Assembly (NCBI GenBank): GCA_026120035.1
Contig: JALRME010000041.1
Location: forward strand, 225,658-289,657
DNA from: Coleophoma eucalyptorum
Taxonomy: Eukaryota; Ascomycota; Leotiomycetes; Helotiales; Dermateaceae
Direction: 5' to 3'
DNA: 64,000 nt
The translations under genes were made by a program, and so were the position numbers. Positions 1 to 13,500 of this stretch are shown here, piece after piece. The notes below the pieces were generated by a model. That model did not search any database, was not told the DNA's origin, and was given only the letters and a program-made list of their open reading frames with translations. Position 1 is the stretch's first letter. Each line of letters starts with the position of its first letter.

Positions 1-660
1 CGACGAGTCCAAAGGCTATTGTTATCTTATCAACAGCTATAGAAACGACAGGTTCGTGAGTTGGAATTCTAGTACTATTGTAAGAAACATTATAAGTCCG
101 TGCGGATTGAAAATGTATTTTATATTGATGTCAAATTGCTAGAAAAGATAAAGATAGACCCTAGAAGCGACGATATTTGAAGTGGGCGTAATTGCTTAAA
201 CAATCCTTAGTATAATCGCAACGACCCAGAAGATAAGGAACTGAGTGCTTACTAGGATATAAAAGGCTGCGCATACACTTCTGTACCTTTATATAATATT
301 TTAATTGTCTCCGATACATGCTATGCTTGTAGGGTTCACTAGTAGTCAGCACGTTCATACTCCTCGCATCTCATTGGCTTTTTGACAATCACATCATAAG
401 TTTGTTCAGTTCACTAGTTACTACCATTATATACTATAAGCCTTGCTTGCAGTGATATCCATGTCTACCTATCTTCAAGACTAACTAAAATGAGTTTAAT
501 AACGGCACGTGGTCCTTATTCAATTGCAATATGGAACGGAGGTATCTGCCGACTGCTGTCCGTTAGACTTAGAATCCAGACTACATGGAAAATGTAGAAC
601 TCGTTACGACATGCACTCCGTGGAACAAGCTTCCATCAAGCTTCTGTGCCTCTTCTTCAT
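1..660. other. Intergenic, no gene seen
   Basis: Only short out-of-context ORFs occur here and none resembles a known protein. The right end holds the promoter of the phosphoesterase gene. Confidence 0.5.
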
Positions 661-662
661 GA

Positions 663-670
663 TATAAATA
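663..670 (+). promoter_or_regulatory. Possible TATA box for the phosphoesterase gene
   Basis: A TATAAATA string lies about 90 bp before the chosen ATG at 761, a usual distance for fungal core promoters. It is only a motif match in AT-rich DNA. Confidence 0.35.
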
Positions 671-760
671 AATAGATACTCCTTCATTTACGAAGGCTTA
701 CACTGTCATAACGCGCTTATCATTCGTCTCTGGGCGCTCCTCATCAGGTTCATCAGTGCA

Positions 761-3255
761 ATGAACAAGTACGTCGCATTGCTGGCGCTTACTAGCCTTG
801 CCAGCCTTTCCAATGCTGTCTCTCTTAAGGATGTTAAGCATGTAGTCATGCTCATGCAGGAAAACCGTTCCTTCCAGCACGTGAGTGTTCATGCCCCTTC
901 GATCTATACGGTCACGCCAATCTAGGGCCATATTCTGATCTTTTCAGTATTTTGGTACCATGGCTGGAGTTCGTGGCTTTGCCGATCCTAATGTTCAAAT
1001 TAATCCCGACGGCCGCTCTGTCTGGTACCAGTAAGTTTGGCTTGCATCTCATGGCTTTTGTGGGTTTTACCTTGTTGTACATCTCTGACAAGAGGTCTAG
1101 AAACGTCACTGGCCTTACTAACCAAACAGACTGGTTGCTCCCCTACTGGCTTAACTACCTTGGTGGGGAGGAAAATTACAACAAGAGCCAGTGTCTCTGT
1201 GCTGGTGCCAATAATTGGATTCCAACCCAGCAGGTTTTGGAGGGAGGTCTAATGAACATGTGGGCGCAGATCGATGACCCCCAGTCCTGGGGTTATTTCA
1301 AGCGCCAAGATATTCCGTATCACTTCGCTCTAGCCGATGCCTACACAGTTGGAGATGCATATCACGTATGCTATTTATCGTCTTATGTACTTCCACGAGA
1401 CTAACAGCTTGCTTAGGCTAGCATTACTTCGAACACAGATCCAAATAGGTGGTATTGGCAGGTTAGTGCTTTCTTATTGCCAATCACATTTGCAAATATA
1501 CTCAGTGAAATCCCCTTCTATAATTTTAATTCGACATGATGCAATAACAAGATGCACCGTGGTATTCATGCTTATCTTTATATGCAGTCTGGCACAATTA
1601 ACGTGCCTGGAGGATTCCAAGAGCTTGGTGCCGGTGGTATTATTCTCGATGACCAGCAATCGAACGGTAAGTCGTCGATTCCGACCGTTCAGCCATCAAT
1701 GATGGCTAAATTATGCAGGATGCACGGCTACGAATTTAGACTGCCTTCCGCTATACTGGCCTGCGTTCGCCCAGTATCTTGATGAAGCTGGCGTTGATTG
1801 GCGGTCATACCAGGAGTCCTACGATTGGGCTACCAACAGCGGCCTTTTCTATTTTGCGGCGTTCCAAGAGGCAGCCGTAAATTCAAGCTTGTATCAGCGA
1901 GGTCTCGCTTTTGATGGTGCCAACAGTCTAGATTCTTTCAAGGCTGCTGCTGCCAACGGAACCCTTCCAGAAGTTAGTTGGGTCTTCCCCCCAGGCGCCT
2001 TGCAAGAACATTCGCCAAATGCACCAAATGACGGTGCTTGGTTTATCAACGAAGTTGTCAGTGCTGCTATTCACGGCAAGAACTACAATGAGACTATCGT
2101 TATGGTTAATTACGATGGTAAGTAGGACTAGCCTCATAACCGTGGAAATCTTAAATCTAATAATTAAATGGGTAGAGGCTGGTGGTTGGGGTGATGCCGT
2201 CTATCCCCTAATCTCTCCAGAAGGGACCGCTGGTGAATGGTTCGAAGACCCATATGGAGAGCTAGGTTACACCTTTTCTGGTCCTGGTAAGTCTCCAGGT
2301 CTATCGCGACTGGTATTAACAATGGATACTTACACATTAGCTAGGTATTCGTATCCCTCTGATGATCATCTCCCCATTTACCCGTGGTGGAAAAGTCTTC
2401 ACAGAGCGCGCCGATCACTCCTCCATGATTATGTTCGTCGGTAGGTAATCTGCTCTGTAGTTCAATTATCCAGTAATTAACTCAGAACCCACAGAGGAAT
2501 TTCTTACTGCTAAGGGGTATGAGAATGTTACTACTGGGCAGCTGTCTGACTGGCGACGAGAGCATATGTCTAACCTTCTCAATGCTTTTGACTTCGATAA
2601 TGTAAGTTATCATATACCAGAATACAATTGAATCGCCGCCTGACTGGATATTGAAAAACAGCCCGATTATAGCATCCCGGATCTTCCAGTACCTGAAATT
2701 CCTATACAAGATGCTGATGGCAACATCATTGGCATGTACTCTGGCTTTTGTTCCGTGGAGTGGACTGGTAGCTGTTCCGGTAGCGAATATGTTGCCGGCA
2801 TTCCCTACGGTAACCAAACCGAGGAGGATTCACTCGTCTACGAAGACGGTTACAAGGGTGTGCGAGGTTATCTGACTGAGGGCCGCTACCTCGTATTCGA
2901 GTCAAACGGTTACGCTCTCTCCAATCCTTCCAACAGCAGCAATCAGTTTAGCACCACCCCGGCCACTTCTACCCACGAGGCTATCGCTCAGCGCTGGGTC
3001 CTCCACGCCCTGGCTGAAGAGGGTACCAACTTCTATATCAGTAGCGCTGTCAATAGCAAGTACATCTCGCAGCAATCCAACCTGTCTATCTCGGTGAGCG
3101 GCGCTGAGATTTATAACGTCACCTACATCGGCAGTAGCCAGTATATCATGCAGGGAGAGAACGGTGATTATCTTAATATCGAGCAAAGCGGTGAACTGTC
3201 TTTCAGTTCCTCGCCGGTTCCCTATAACATTTACAGTGTTACCTATAACAGCTGA
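761..3255 (+). CDS. Secreted phosphoesterase (phospholipase C / acid phosphatase family)
   Basis: Phosphoesterase family (PF04185), which hydrolyses phosphoester bonds of phospholipids or small phosphates, likely outside the cell. My exon model is 761-880, 948-1030, 1095-1365, 1417-1461, 1588-1666, 1719-2117, 2176-2286, 2345-2440, 2495-2601 and 2662-3255. It keeps frame throughout and gives 634 residues. The N-terminus is a signal peptide (MNKYVALLALTSLASLSNA). The family motif MQENRSFQHYFGTM follows at about residues 31-44, then WGYFKRQDIPYHFA, a central NYDGEAG-like metal/active-site segment across the exon 6/7 junction, and TERADHSSMIMFVEE near 390-405. The last exon adds about 200 residues of less conserved C-terminal domain, as in fungal phospholipases C. 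All nine introns have GT..AG ends. Whether the substrate is phospholipid or another phosphoester cannot be told. The family call is firm; exon edges are hand-derived. Confidence 0.9.
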
Positions 3256-4162
3256 AGTATGTAGTTAGGGTGGGAGGATGTCAAAGGAGTACTCCTGTAA
3301 CGAAAGAAATTTAAAATACGGGCTAATTACGAGCAGAGATGTAGATCTGCAAAATCACTTCTTAAATCCTTCACACCCGTTGTTCTAGAGTTGCTTCTCG
3401 ATTAGCTACTTAATATACTCTTCTTACGTGCCATAAACCGTTTAGAAGTGAACTGGAGCAATCTCATTAAACTATTATAATATGAGAGTGCTCTATTCTG
3501 AAAATATTATCGCCGTTAATAGAATCAAATCGTATTGTGGAAATATAGTTGTCCAGGTTCAATCAGTGCTTAAAATTTTGGTAACATTATAACATAGAAT
3601 TAATCATCCAAGTTGTTTTCTCAGTCTGGCTTCCAATATATACTGTTAAGTTTATTTATATTATTAGGTAAGAATCTCTCATGCGAGTAAGATCCCTCTT
3701 TCAGCTCATAGAGACATGGCATTACTGTCTGCTCTCATGATCGCGTTTCAACGAGTCAATTGTAACCTGAGAATTATTGGTTTCGTTTCGAGACATGATC
3801 CACATCAAAGCATATAATAACCAAGACAAAACCCATATAAAGCAAAATCCCTGTACTCTATCTGACGTCATAATACGAGATGATGTATTTGCAGCGCGCT
3901 TTGGATTTTTAAAGTCACATTGAAGTCATTGACATACTCATTCTTACTGGGCTTTCCAAGAACTAGAAGAATCGCTATGATTGAAGCATGTCCTGTGGCC
4001 AGCGTATGAAATTGGCGGGATAGCAAGTGTCAGCAGTAATCGGGGAGCCGCAATCAAACCATGCCAAACAGTTGGAGTTGGCACGCTACAAGCCATAAAA
4101 TTATTATTGGTCTTTGTAAGTTAATTTATTCTTAATTATAAAGCGTAATAGGTGTTTAACAT
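3256..4162. other. Intergenic between convergent genes
   Basis: AT-rich sequence between the 3' ends of the phosphoesterase and the DUF3405 gene. No gene, repeat or RNA was recognised. Confidence 0.5.
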
Positions 4163-6407
4163 CTAATAAGGTAATGGTGATGTTGAAACAAAATTTGGAG
4201 GTGGTTTTTCCACATCTTTGATGGGATGAAGAAGCATCGGAGGTAGGCAGGTTCGACCGTGCGTTTTCTCCCACTAAATTCAATGAATGTTAGTAGAAGT
4301 AATGATACCAGTAAATAGAGCAGCAGGGCAATTGAATTGTGAAAAAAAGTAGAGAAACTGACCTCCGATCCACCAACAGCCGTATCTTCCCAACCTAAGA
4401 AGTTATTCCATAACCTCATTGGTGGTATGGCTCTATAATACCACGTACTCCCGGAAAACTTGCCCTCGCCGCCCCAGCTGAACGGACTGGCATTTCCTCC
4501 ACCACCACTATCTCCGTCCTTGCCTGGATTGAACCATTTATTAAGACTCCTTGGGTCCCATTCAGCATCGAACCACATTGGTATAGGTGCATACACGGCC
4601 TTTAGCCCATGATGCAGCGCGACAGTTTGTGGTGTCATCTCGCTACTGACATGATTCCCTCTCTGGTTTTCCTCGTGCATAATTTGAAGTAGCTCTCTGC
4701 TACACCGCGACTGTGTACCAATTGTTGCTCGTCGTGGTGTCTTTTCCGCACCTAGATACCCAGTCATTGCGTCCCGATCAATCCAGCCTGAAGTTTGTGG
4801 GTTGTAGAGCGGCGCGACCGTTATATAGTCAGCGTCTTGCCCAACCCCCCATTTGTAGTCATCACTTCCTTGATACCATGTGGGAGGTGAAGGCCCTTTT
4901 GGAATGATTTTGCTGACAGCCACAGCGCCCCAGACGGCAAATCGACCATATATCTTTTGGACCTGCTTGCGGAATTGGGTATCGTAGTCTCCATGAACCT
5001 TGGGGATGTAATAGCGGTTACTCCGTTCCCAGAGACCCCTTCGCGGCTGCTTGGCACCAAATCGTGCAAGTTTTTCTAAGAAGTCGTAATGGTGACCCGT
5101 ATAGCGGGAGTCCAGCTCCCAATTCCAGTAGAAGTCAAAATGGGGATAATCCTGAGCAAATTTTTGGACAGAGAACCACTGCGATCTGTGTACATTTTGA
5201 AATTCACCGGGGATCTTGGGGTACAAATTCTGCATTTCAGAATCAGTCCAGAGGACAGACATACCCCAAAACTCTTTAGGGATATGTTTTTGGAGAGCTT
5301 CCTGGTATGCGGTTTTGTTGTTTTCGATCTTGAAACTATCGTCCTTTTGTTGTACAAGGAGGAATACTTCATATTCCCCTCCACTTTTCAAGGACAGTTC
5401 TGTCACCAAGGATCGAATGGTCTGCTTTTCGTCATCGGTGATGACCATGCCTGTGTAACCACGCAGAAGTAATGCCGTCCGAGTGCCACGTTTTGGCTTC
5501 TTTTGTTGCTCACGACCTTCGCCCTTGGTCTTGCTTGCCCCTAGAGGTCTAGTTTTAGCTTTCTGTCTTTGGGTGAGTGGGGGGACTAGGTAGAGAATCT
5601 TGTGCCCGACCCCGTATTTTGCATCTTACCATCATCACTGAAACGGCCAGCATTCTTATCGATGCATTGCTTTTGTAACTTGCCCCAGTTGACATTCTCC
5701 CAATTTATCTTTGTCGAGATGCCCTTTACATCTGGCATGAAGTTATCTCCATCCTCGCCCACGTAGCCGTATGGACCAAGTCGTGTTCTCCTCTCAAAGC
5801 ACAAGTTGCCGTTAATATCCAAATCTTTGTTAGACCCCATTGGCGGATCTATCAGAGCTTTGGAGTGACCTGAAAATACAAGCATATCGGGGATGCGTCC
5901 GATGGGTCCTTCGCACTCCACATATTTGCCTTGGTTCTGTGCCTTCCATGTTTCGCTGTTGTATTCTGGGTAAGGGTTAAATTCGTAAAGCGTCGTGTTT
6001 GCAAAAGTAAATCCGGTCGAACGAAGTGTATCTGGTGAGACTGTCTGCTCGTCCGTGCCAACCAGGTCATTCAAGGTTGTCCCAAATATTGAGCCTGCGC
6101 TGGTTTTCCTAGGTCTTATTAATATTGTCTCCCTTTACACAAGCCAAGACCATACTCACGATTTCAAAACTTCATACTCTTCCTCATATGTCTTGTACTG
6201 CTTCAGTGGCTGCTGGTCCTCAATCGGACGTTGCTCTTGTAGACCAGAGCTCTTCCGGTGGCCTAAATCCAAAGCCCAATCAAGATTCGAAGATCCGGAA
6301 GTGCCCTGGAATATCTGAACATTCGAACGAATTGAACTCCTTGAAAAGGTAATATAGGTTGCGATCAGGAGGGTGGCTAGCACGACACTCGTTCGCAATC
6401 GAAGCAT
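4163..6407 (-). CDS. DUF3405 family type II membrane protein
   Basis: A fungal DUF3405 protein, biochemically uncharacterised as far as I know. Exons on the minus strand: 6407-6160, 6108-5630, 5585-4363, 4273-4163; together 686 residues with frame kept. A single hydrophobic segment at about residues 8-24 after a short basic start predicts a type II Golgi or ER anchor. The body has the family blocks RTALLLRGY, ELSLKSGGEYEVFLLVQ, FYWNWELDSRYTGHHY, GLWERSNRYYIP and GQDADYITVAPLYNP. The last exon supplies the conserved tail HGRTCLPPMLLHPIKDVEKP; reading through the last intron would lose it, which is why I splice at 4362/4274. Intron 2 (5586-5629) is only 44 bp but has GTAAGA..CTAG ends and rejoins the frame. 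The topology and the acidic W-x-W-E-x-D block resemble Golgi glycan enzymes, but that is inference. Confidence 0.85.
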
Positions 6408-8489
6408 GATTGAGGAGTAAAGACTGTGTGCGGTTTTTTATGTTCAGGCGCCAGAGAGTTTGAGAAGGGCGCCCGATCAGATTCGAATTCCAGGAGGGGA
6501 ACAAGAAGATGGGAAGTGGGTGTGTTATAAAGAAGGGCGCTGGGATTCTACGTTGCACATCATGTTCCTGGGATGCGCAAACACGGATGATAATAGAACA
6601 GGTGAAGAGGAATTTGTTTCGACAATGTTTGTGGCCAGCCGATCCTCAGGGGTTTTATTATATGATCCATTAAACCCCAAGAGTGTATAATAAGCCGATC
6701 TACTGGCAGCCTCATCTAATAATTGATCGGCGTTGTTACTTAACATAGCGATAACGCAGTGCGACGGCAACTGTTGCAGACAGCTCAACACCCGCCGATT
6801 TAAAGTTTTAAGTTCAGGCGGAACCTCCGCCGCAGACTCATGCGCCTAAAATTTGGTTGAAAATAGTGGGTTTCGTGAAGATCGAACGAAAAAACAGGCA
6901 ATACCCAAGCAGCAAAAGCGCTTGAAACCGTTGCCATCCTCGTCCAGAAAGATGGGAAGAAGCAAGTAGATGATTGTCTGGGTTACCGATCCTGGCATTG
7001 CTCGCCTTCCTTGTTTTTGCTGCTACAAAATCTTCTCGATATATCCTTGTCCTGGACTTGGCGGGCCGGTGGCAACAAAGAGGTTGTCATTTGGGGATGG
7101 AGTCGACGGACACGAGAGCTGGAACCCAAAGGCGACCTGAGATCTCGACTCGACGGGCTTATCTCTCCAGACCAAGCGGTTATAATCAAGACGTGCTTGA
7201 ACAAGACAATGAGGATAAATCAACCCTTGCTCGCTTGGGCCAATAATCGGCGAAAATACGGCGTTAGCGAGGCGACAGGGGACCTGGGAGACATGGGCGA
7301 ATTGATCCCAGCTGGACTGACGACAGCAATTGGCTCAACCCCAGGTAGGGCTTTCAATGCCCTTGAAGGGCTGCACTGTACATGATGTACTTCGGACTGG
7401 ATGTGGTGATGGCAAAGCGATAGCACCGGATTGCCCGTGATGGCCGAAATTGCATCTCGCTTGTTCTTAGAGTTATTAACTTTACTGTACTTTACTTTAG
7501 ATAAGGAAAAAGAAGACTTTCAACGAAATGAGAACGTGAGAACCTAATTTTTATGCACCGCCAGGCTCGCTTATGCTGTAGCTGTGTAGCTGCCGTCCGG
7601 TCTTGTGCAGATGCAGGTGCTGGCGCAGGTCGTGGAGGTCGTGCAGGTCGTCCACCCGTCTCTCAATCCACTTTTCTTGTGCATAAGGTTCGTCGTGCTT
7701 GCAACACCTCGTCACTCACAACTCCATGTTTTATTATGCATCTCATAAACCGTAGTTCGTTGCATTATAGCCCCTTAATTTAGAACCCTCACGCACCATA
7801 TTTCCTGTCTGGATCCCGGCCTTCTCTGCGCTCTCTTCGGCGTTGATAGGTACTGGACGAACTTTGCTACCGTGACTGTGTAGATGCATATATGTCTGGT
7901 TGATTTCCCACCGTACAGAAAAACTCAAGGTCACAAATAAGTGCCACTGCATCCTTCTAATAACATTGTCCTGTAATTTGACTAGTTAATCGCCTTTGTC
8001 AAATGATAGTCCCGCACGATGGAAGATGGTGCCTCTCTACCTAGTAAATCCAATTTCACTGTTATTTGCATGGAGAATAAGTGGTTCTTCGGGATTTTGC
8101 AAGGAGCGGCCAATAACCGTTCGTATCAACTAGTAAGCATGTTGCGCTTTCTCGTTTCTCGAGGGCTCTTGATTGCTGACTCAGTCCACGCGCTCCTGAG
8201 CAGTCCAAGCACCCGAGTCAGGCCAAGCGGGATTTATCACATTGTCTCCAGTTTTGATTTCTTGCCTCGCCGCTAATCAATCGTGATATAACCCTGCTAG
8301 AATTGTTTTATGTTCTGTTGGTCACTTTTTAATAGTACAAAACTCTGAGAGCGTAGACAAGTTCCCAACGATCCCCAAACGTGTAGTTTACGAATTTATC
8401 TCTCGCTTTACGATATGAGCAGAGTTATTTTCAGAGCGCCATTTTTTTAATATGATTCTACGATTCCCACGACAACATAGACTCTTTGA
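6408..8489. other. Intergenic, no recognised gene
   Basis: The stretch 6.9-7.4 kb is more GC-rich than its surroundings and has overlapping ORFs on both strands (longest 7011-7385, 124 codons), but none resembles a known protein and none has clear splice partners. It could be an old eroded gene. Confidence 0.4.
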
Positions 8490-8710
8490 ACCTTTGATCA
8501 CGACAAAATGGCGTACCACGACCAGCGACTGATAGTTTTACCAAACAGGATAGGCTCGGGAGTCCCTGTCCTAATCAACCTCAATTTTGTTAAGCATCTC
8601 CCAGTCAAACTTTTGACATAGCTTGGCCTGCAGCCCCACATAGCCCATGCTTTGACCAATTCAGTTGCGACAGCCGATTCTACACAGTTTAAAAGCGCTT
8701 CTTTCATCAT
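8490..8710 (-). pseudogene. Unrecognised degenerate coding fragment
   Basis: The minus strand reads like protein: MKEALLNCVESAVATELVKA, then, after a frame change, KFDWEMLNKIEVD, DRDSRAYPVW and NYQSLVVRHFVVIK. These blocks are separated by a TAG and a TAA that each look like a changed glutamine codon (CAG to TAG, CAA to TAA), the usual result of C-to-T decay. I cannot name the family. It may be a fragment of a larger eroded gene. Confidence 0.25.
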
Positions 8711-10291
8711 TCTCGGGGATTTTATTATAGTCTTGGTGTGTTGCTGGTAGCCAGCGTTCAGGCCTGAATTCGAGGGATCTTGTGAAGGTAGCGTGGCGAA
8801 TGTCTTGTTGCAAACGCTGCCGTTGAAACAATAAACTGTAGCACCATTAGAATATCCCGTCGAAAGGAAAAAACATTACCAATAATTGATACATTTCGTA
8901 CTGACTATTTTAACTGTATAGTACCCATCCACTGTAGCCCCAGGGCTGATCCTTTGCAAGCTATATAAATACATTCGTATAGAGGCGCGCAGGCCTCCTC
9001 AATAATCACAGGCAGTCATGCCAGACTCTGGAGTGCATCGTCGTTGATATCGTCTAGGGGCCAAAAGGTTTCGCGAACTTCCCGCTGGGGTTTACTCAGA
9101 ATATCTGGGTTCAGCAGAAGCCAGCGGTAACAACGCCAGAGCCTTCAATATAATCGAACACTAGATGGGAGCTTGAGACCAGAGATTTATCGGACGGGAT
9201 GGGACTACCGTCGTGGACCAGTGCTTATAAGTAGACTATCTGCTTGACTTCAGGTTGATTTTCGATCCGATTCCGAACTACTTTTCTGTTTGGTTTGTAA
9301 ACCAAATCAAAGTTGAGAGCAAATTTTGGTAGCAGAAGGAAAACCAATATATAAAGTGAAGGAAATCAATGCATTATATGCTTCATAGTCAGCCACCTAC
9401 CAATACCTAGAATTGATTCCAGTAATGGTTAACTGTGGCCAAAACTCTCCCTTCCGGTCAGACATCCTTTCCTTAGTTGGTTCAATAGCGACCAAGAACT
9501 CACAATGAAGTATATTGTTATAGTCATGACCGAAGGTAACTCCTTCACTAGTGCCAGCGGTTATGAACTCAAACCACTAAAGCATATTATTTGAGAATTT
9601 TCTGACTGAAAGAATTGAACACCTGTACCCCTATAATACCCACATACTCGCCAACTCTGCTAAACTGCTCTAGGCTTTTTTAATGAAATGAGATGAATGT
9701 TTGCGGATAATTGACTTGTGTTTTTACTAAGAGCTCGCGGGCTAAATTCCGACTGGTTTTAGCGGTACCGGTGTAGATATCTATTCTCAAATGCTAGATT
9801 ATTAATATAAGTTAGGAGCTTAACCAGTTTTATGTATTATACACAAATAAGACATATTGTAGGATTTGGCGCGAAGTAAGCTAATGAGGTAGAAGATGTT
9901 ATAGAGAGCCCTAACTTACTTACGGCTTTTGATTACTGTAGAAATAGAAGTTTTTTCTATTTGCTTCGTAGATAATCGATACGATTAATTATTTTCAGCA
10001 GTTTCTTGAACAAATCAATAGAAATACCTACCTACATCTAGCCTATTTAATGCATAAGTAAATATTATGTTGTATCACGGCTAACTCAGGGTCCCCTCGG
10101 GAGTTTGACAGGGTAAAAGAAGATGAGTCTGCTAAGTACTCCTCAACCTTACATAATCTCAAGTCTGGACGGAATCCCTGGTGAATAGCCTTATGACTAC
10201 AGTACCTTGCTGAAATTCTACTTGGTACGTAGTTTCTGCCTGAAGTCTTCTTCTACTCTTCCAGGATCCTTCCTAATACTTTGAAGTTAGT
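8711..10291. other. Intergenic, AT-rich
   Basis: No ORF above background and no recognisable gene remnant seen. Confidence 0.45.
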
Positions 10292-10570
10292 GAATATTTG
10301 ACATTTTATAATATTCCTAAGATTAATATTGGAATTTCGTTATTAAGTCTCGTTTGTATACCTGTTTATATCTTGCTTTAAATACCACTTGTTTGTAATT
10401 ACGTATTACTACGGAGGTCGAATGGGTACCTATTCTGTTTGTACTACAAACAGAATGGGTGTATTCATAAGACCTCCATCACACTCAATTAGAAGAATCA
10501 TCTACATTTTTGCCTCACATCTTGACCTGTCATCTATACAGTTGAAATAAGAGGTATACCAACAATTATA
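10292..10570 (+). repeat. Dispersed repeat with a 25-nt palindrome, copy 1
   Basis: This segment matches the reverse complement of 34625-34905 in several long blocks. Shared pieces are TATTACTACGGAG, a palindrome made of attctgtttgta, one centre base and its complement (10432-10456), ATCTACATTTTT, CCTCACAT, GACCTGTC and GAAATAAGAGGTA. The order is kept, with small indels between blocks. It is a short interspersed, probably non-autonomous element; no coding capacity and no clear target duplication were seen. Confidence 0.65.
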
Positions 10571-13500
10571 GACTATTATAACTAATCAATAATAAGTTAT
10601 ATGGTATTTTTATACGTGTTTATTACAAACCTAGTTACATACATATCCTTGATATAGATCATGCTGAAGCCACAATCTAAAGCCATAAAAGCCTCACATA
10701 AAATCGCCTAGATACAATCCTTTAAGGGTATATATGTCTACTATATCAAGCCTAGACAGTAGGTGACATCTTAATCAGATATTAACCAAAGACATGAGCT
10801 TAGGTAGATTTTACCAACATTATATGATAAAGCATGCGAATCATTTACATTTTCCCGAAATGGGCCATATTCTCACTGACTCCTGATGACAGAACTTTAA
10901 TGAACCGAGAGCATATTCCGCTTGGGTATTTGAATAAGATCTGCAATTCTCCATCCATTATATTATTTCCTTGCAGCCAAGTTTGGTCTTCAATCAATAC
11001 TCGAAGCCCGTAGTGAGTTGCCGGTCGTTATATTGTCAAGAATATGGGCTTTGCAGCCATGTAGGCTGTAGTTTAGGGATGTGATGAGATGCACTCAGAG
11101 GTCATCTCCTGCATAATATCCGACCTTCGTAATCCTCCCTTGCTTGAACACAGATATTTCTGCTGTATAATTCTTCGTACTTCCGAAACTCTTGGTAGGT
11201 TGAAGTCGAAGGATTGAACTTGAAACAGTATGTTTATAAAGCTAGGTACTTCATACTTAGTTATCCGTTCGCTCGCTTTTATATTAGATATCTGATTTTA
11301 AGTTCTACGTAGCCATTGTAGAGACTGTGGCCAGAAGTATCACGCCTATTGATATCAATCTACAACTTGGAACTTGTATTAGTCTAGCTCAATACAGAAG
11401 TTAGTGATCAAATATACCCTAGGTCTGGTCCAGTCTAGCATGGACCTGTCCCAGCTGGTGCTTGAACCATAACAGTGAACCATCATATTTTCTTATCCTT
11501 CACTTATGTCCAAAACCTATACGTTAAATCCCAAGTTTAATTTCTACCAACACTTTGCTACGGTGCACCTACTTATTATGATATTCACAAAGCCCTCGAT
11601 ATCGTTAATATACTGTTGAGGCCTATGCGAGCCTTAGATTCTCCCGGTGGTATCCATGAGCCATTGAAAGAGTTCTACAAGAATATAGTACGTTTTGCGT
11701 GCTGTGATAATGGAGACATGATATGCTTATTTCAGCTAGGGTAGGTTATTCGCGATGCAACAAATTAGCTGGTATTTATAACTCTAAGAGCATACATGGA
11801 TATTTCTCTTCCAATACTTACATGATTAATTTTTGACTATTGATGCAAGTGAGTAAACTAACCTGATAATGGACAAGAACCTCGATAGCACAAAATTGAT
11901 TTGAAAGGATACGTCTTTCAGCAGGCCTTCGTATGCTTATGCTCTTTATATGTGTTTGTGTTTTATTGTGGTAAATTTACATAGAGGAGAGTAATAAGTA
12001 GCGTCTTAAAAAGAGGTGGTTGAGGTTGTCAAGCTTTTGGAGTCGAGTAAAATGGGTATAAAGGTCAATACATTCTCATTTCTCTAAGTTCAAATGTGAG
12101 ATTTTGAACTTATCTGTTCAAATCTTAGAGATAGTCATTCATCTTCAACTTGGAACCTTCCTCGGGCTGGCTCTTCATCAGCGAGTTTCGAACTCCCCTG
12201 TTTATTATTCAGGACAGATTAGCCAAGAAAAAGGTGGAGTTGGAATCTCACAGGCATCTCTATCCCATAGACGGAAGCTGAGGAGGGATTCGCCGCTGAG
12301 TTGTGGCGACAGCAGAGAAAGTTAGATATCCACGTCGCTAAATGGTTGCCTGTGATCTATGTCTCGCGAGGACAAAACCTGCGTTGTCCTCGACATGAGC
12401 AATTCAATATGGTTTATTAGCGTTGTCTTCATGCTAGGGCTCGTTGTATTATCTGCAAACTGCGACCTGTAGTAATTTCTCTCGTGACCAGTGCAGATGG
12501 GCTTCAGGGCCATCATGCCAGAAGGAAATTCATTTCAAAATAGCAACGCAATATTTTATCTTACTCTTCAAATGTCTTCTACTTCATCGATCCGTGTGTA
12601 TGTAATAAACAATCTAAATGAAAATGCAATAAAGTTCTTATTGCGACCATCCCAGTCGACCATTGGCTCGATGAAATGCATCAGTCCTACAAGCAAACTT
12701 TGTCTAGTGGTTTCGTCTACCAACTTAGATAGTAGAGGAAAAGGGGTTGTTTATGTTAGAGTGGAACATTTCTTCTACTTTTCTCTACTTAAATATTACC
12801 TCGACCTCATTTAGCAAGTCTGGGATACCACCGTATCTTAATTATAGGAGAAAATATCAGTCATATAGCCACCATGGACACTAAGGGACAACTTTCTTGA
12901 TAACTCCTAATCCTTTGTACATGTCTCAAAACCAAATAAGGATAGTGATGTGATCATTCTGATGCTTACAGATACAACAGAGGGACAAGCACCAGCAAGT
13001 TCATTTGCAAAACATTATTGAATCGCGTTAAGAAATCATGTCGTCGCTTGCATCGTTGGTCCGAGGACTCAGCGGCTCGCAAGATGTCAGGTGACGAAAG
13101 GAGGGCTCGCAAGATGTATATCACCTACATTATAGGCTTCCTTGGCGGAGGTTCCGTTCTCACTAGTCACTAGGTATATTCTCCTTCTGCTTAAGATTCT
13201 GATATCATGCAATAGTACAGACTGTTTCTTCGCTCAAGTATCAAGCCTGCTACCATTTGATAGCACCTATGACAACATATCTGCTGCTCACTCTAGCCTT
13301 CCCGCCAGTACATTATCGCATTTACAACGAGCGTCATCGATGGCACTATCCAAGCATATCTTTGACTAGTGTCTTCGAGACTACTATGCAGATAGTTGAA
13401 ATTACCTCGACTGGTTAGGTATTTCTAACGTTGCCACTCAACCCTTTTATGCGCCCCAATTCAGGATTCCTGAATTTCACGCGAGAAAATATTGCGTCAC

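Noticed and set aside
5064..5472. Plus-strand ORFs over the DUF3405 gene
   Set aside because: They are antisense shadows of a clearly conserved coding exon.
7011..7385. 124-codon ORF as a gene
   Set aside because: No domain, no close start context, and overlapping ORFs on the other strand are similarly open, as expected in a GC-richer patch.
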